From positions 1,178,001-1,242,000 of the forward strand of contig NZ_VSRV01000001.1 of the NCBI RefSeq assembly GCF_008122525.1: DNA of 64,000 nucleotides. Direction: 5' to 3'. Below, in pieces: positions 63,584-64,000 of the stretch. The DNA comes from Marinomonas sp. IMCC 4694. GTDB lineage: Bacteria; Pseudomonadota; Gammaproteobacteria; Pseudomonadales; Marinomonadaceae. Within the stretch, counting starts at the first letter, position 1. Every line of letters starts with the position of its first letter. Both the position numbers and the translations under genes were made by a program. The notes beneath the pieces were generated by a model. That model saw only the letters and a list, made by a program, of their open reading frames with translations. It was not told where the DNA came from and made no database searches.

Positions 63584-64000
63584 ATGGCATTAACAAGAGA
63601 GCAAATGGCGCAGCGCGTCGCCCAAGAATTACAAGACGGTTTTTACGTGAACCTTGGCATTGGTATTCCAACGCTGGTGGCCAACTATGTGCCATCAAAC
63701 ATGGAAGTGATGCTGCAATCGGAAAATGGCTTATTGGGAATGGGCGAATTTCCTACCGAAGACACCATCGACGCCGACATGATCAATGCCGGCAAGCAAA
63801 CCGTGACTACCGTTAAAGGCGCGTCTATTTTTTCATCGGCAGAATCCTTTGCGATGATCCGTGGCGGCCATGTGGATTTGACCGTGTTAGGGGCGTTTGA
63901 AGTCGACGTAAACGGCAATATCGCTTCATGGATGATCCCTAATAAATTGATCAAAGGCATGGGTGGGGCGATGGATTTGGTGGCGGGCGCCGACAATATC
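63584..64000 (+). CDS. scoB: 3-oxoacid CoA-transferase subunit B, 5' part
   Basis: 139 codons, open at the window end. MALTREQMAQRVAQELQDG starts the frame, and LGIGIPTLVANY and the catalytic glutamate motif QSENGLLGMG follow, then MIRGGHVDLTVLGAFEVD and KGMGGAMDLV. AGGAGG lies eight bases before the ATG. Forms the heteromeric CoA-transferase with subunit A. Confidence 0.94.
   Translation, partial: MALTREQMAQRVAQELQDGFYVNLGIGIPTLVANYVPSNMEVMLQSENGLLGMGEFPTEDTIDADMINAGKQTVTTVKGASIFSSAESFAMIRGGHVDLTVLGAFEVDVNGNIASWMIPNKLIKGMGGAMDLVAGADNI

Noticed and set aside
1..64000. CRISPR array, tRNA or rRNA genes
   Set aside because: No regularly spaced short repeats with unique spacers outside coding repeats were seen, and no cloverleaf or rRNA-like segment was recognised.

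Overview
The window looks like a chromosomal stretch of a marine gammaproteobacterium of the Oceanospirillales, most like Marinomonas. The evidence is moderate GC, protein types typical of that group (RsuA, SlyD, CrbS/MxtR-like kinase, FdhA, TRIC channel) and a rich complement of sensory and acyl-CoA genes. The genus is inferred from protein character only. No rRNA, tRNA or CRISPR array was seen.

Layout. 1-4.5 kb: the 3' end of rlmB, then a corrinoid salvage operon (cobT, cobS, cobC-like, a TRIC-type channel, cobO). 4.6-9.6 kb: a chemoreceptor, a YitT-family membrane protein, a GNAT acetyltransferase, an RsuA pseudouridine synthase, a DUF2750 protein and a TetR regulator. 9.6-13.9 kb: a symporter-fused hybrid kinase (CrbS/MxtR type) divergent from slyD. 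14.1-22.7 kb: a signalling block. A hybrid kinase with two receiver domains and an Hpt faces a three-gene set: CheB-CheR-PAS fusion, PAS-GGDEF-EAL protein, lone receiver. The GGDEF-EAL gene is split by a -1 shift at a run of seven T.

22.8-29.3 kb is a scarred accessory zone. It holds a decayed RRXRR (IscB-like) gene, an ECF sigma/anti-sigma pair divergent from a secreted DUF3455 protein, a BdlA-like PAS-PAS-MCP receptor cut by a 1437-bp IS with a 7-bp target duplication, and a decayed sarcosine-oxidase-alpha/GcvT-like gene.

29.3-43.2 kb: thirteen same-strand genes form one catabolic unit. They are LivG, LivF, a substrate-binding protein, LivH and LivM (uptake), then 3-hydroxyacyl-CoA dehydrogenase, enoyl-CoA hydratase, acyl-CoA ligase, ETF beta and alpha, acyl-CoA dehydrogenase, ETF-quinone oxidoreductase and a thioesterase. 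Together they could import an organic acid or amino acid, activate it, oxidise it and pass the electrons to quinone. A divergent Cache-domain hybrid kinase and OmpR-type regulator (43.4-47.0 kb) may control this unit.

47.1-60.4 kb: a two-partner secretion locus, an approximately 3830-residue repeat-rich adhesin and its TpsB transporter, closed by a strong terminator. 60.5-64 kb: glutathione-independent formaldehyde dehydrogenase, a LysR regulator and the divergent scoA-scoB CoA-transferase genes, the last cut by the window end.
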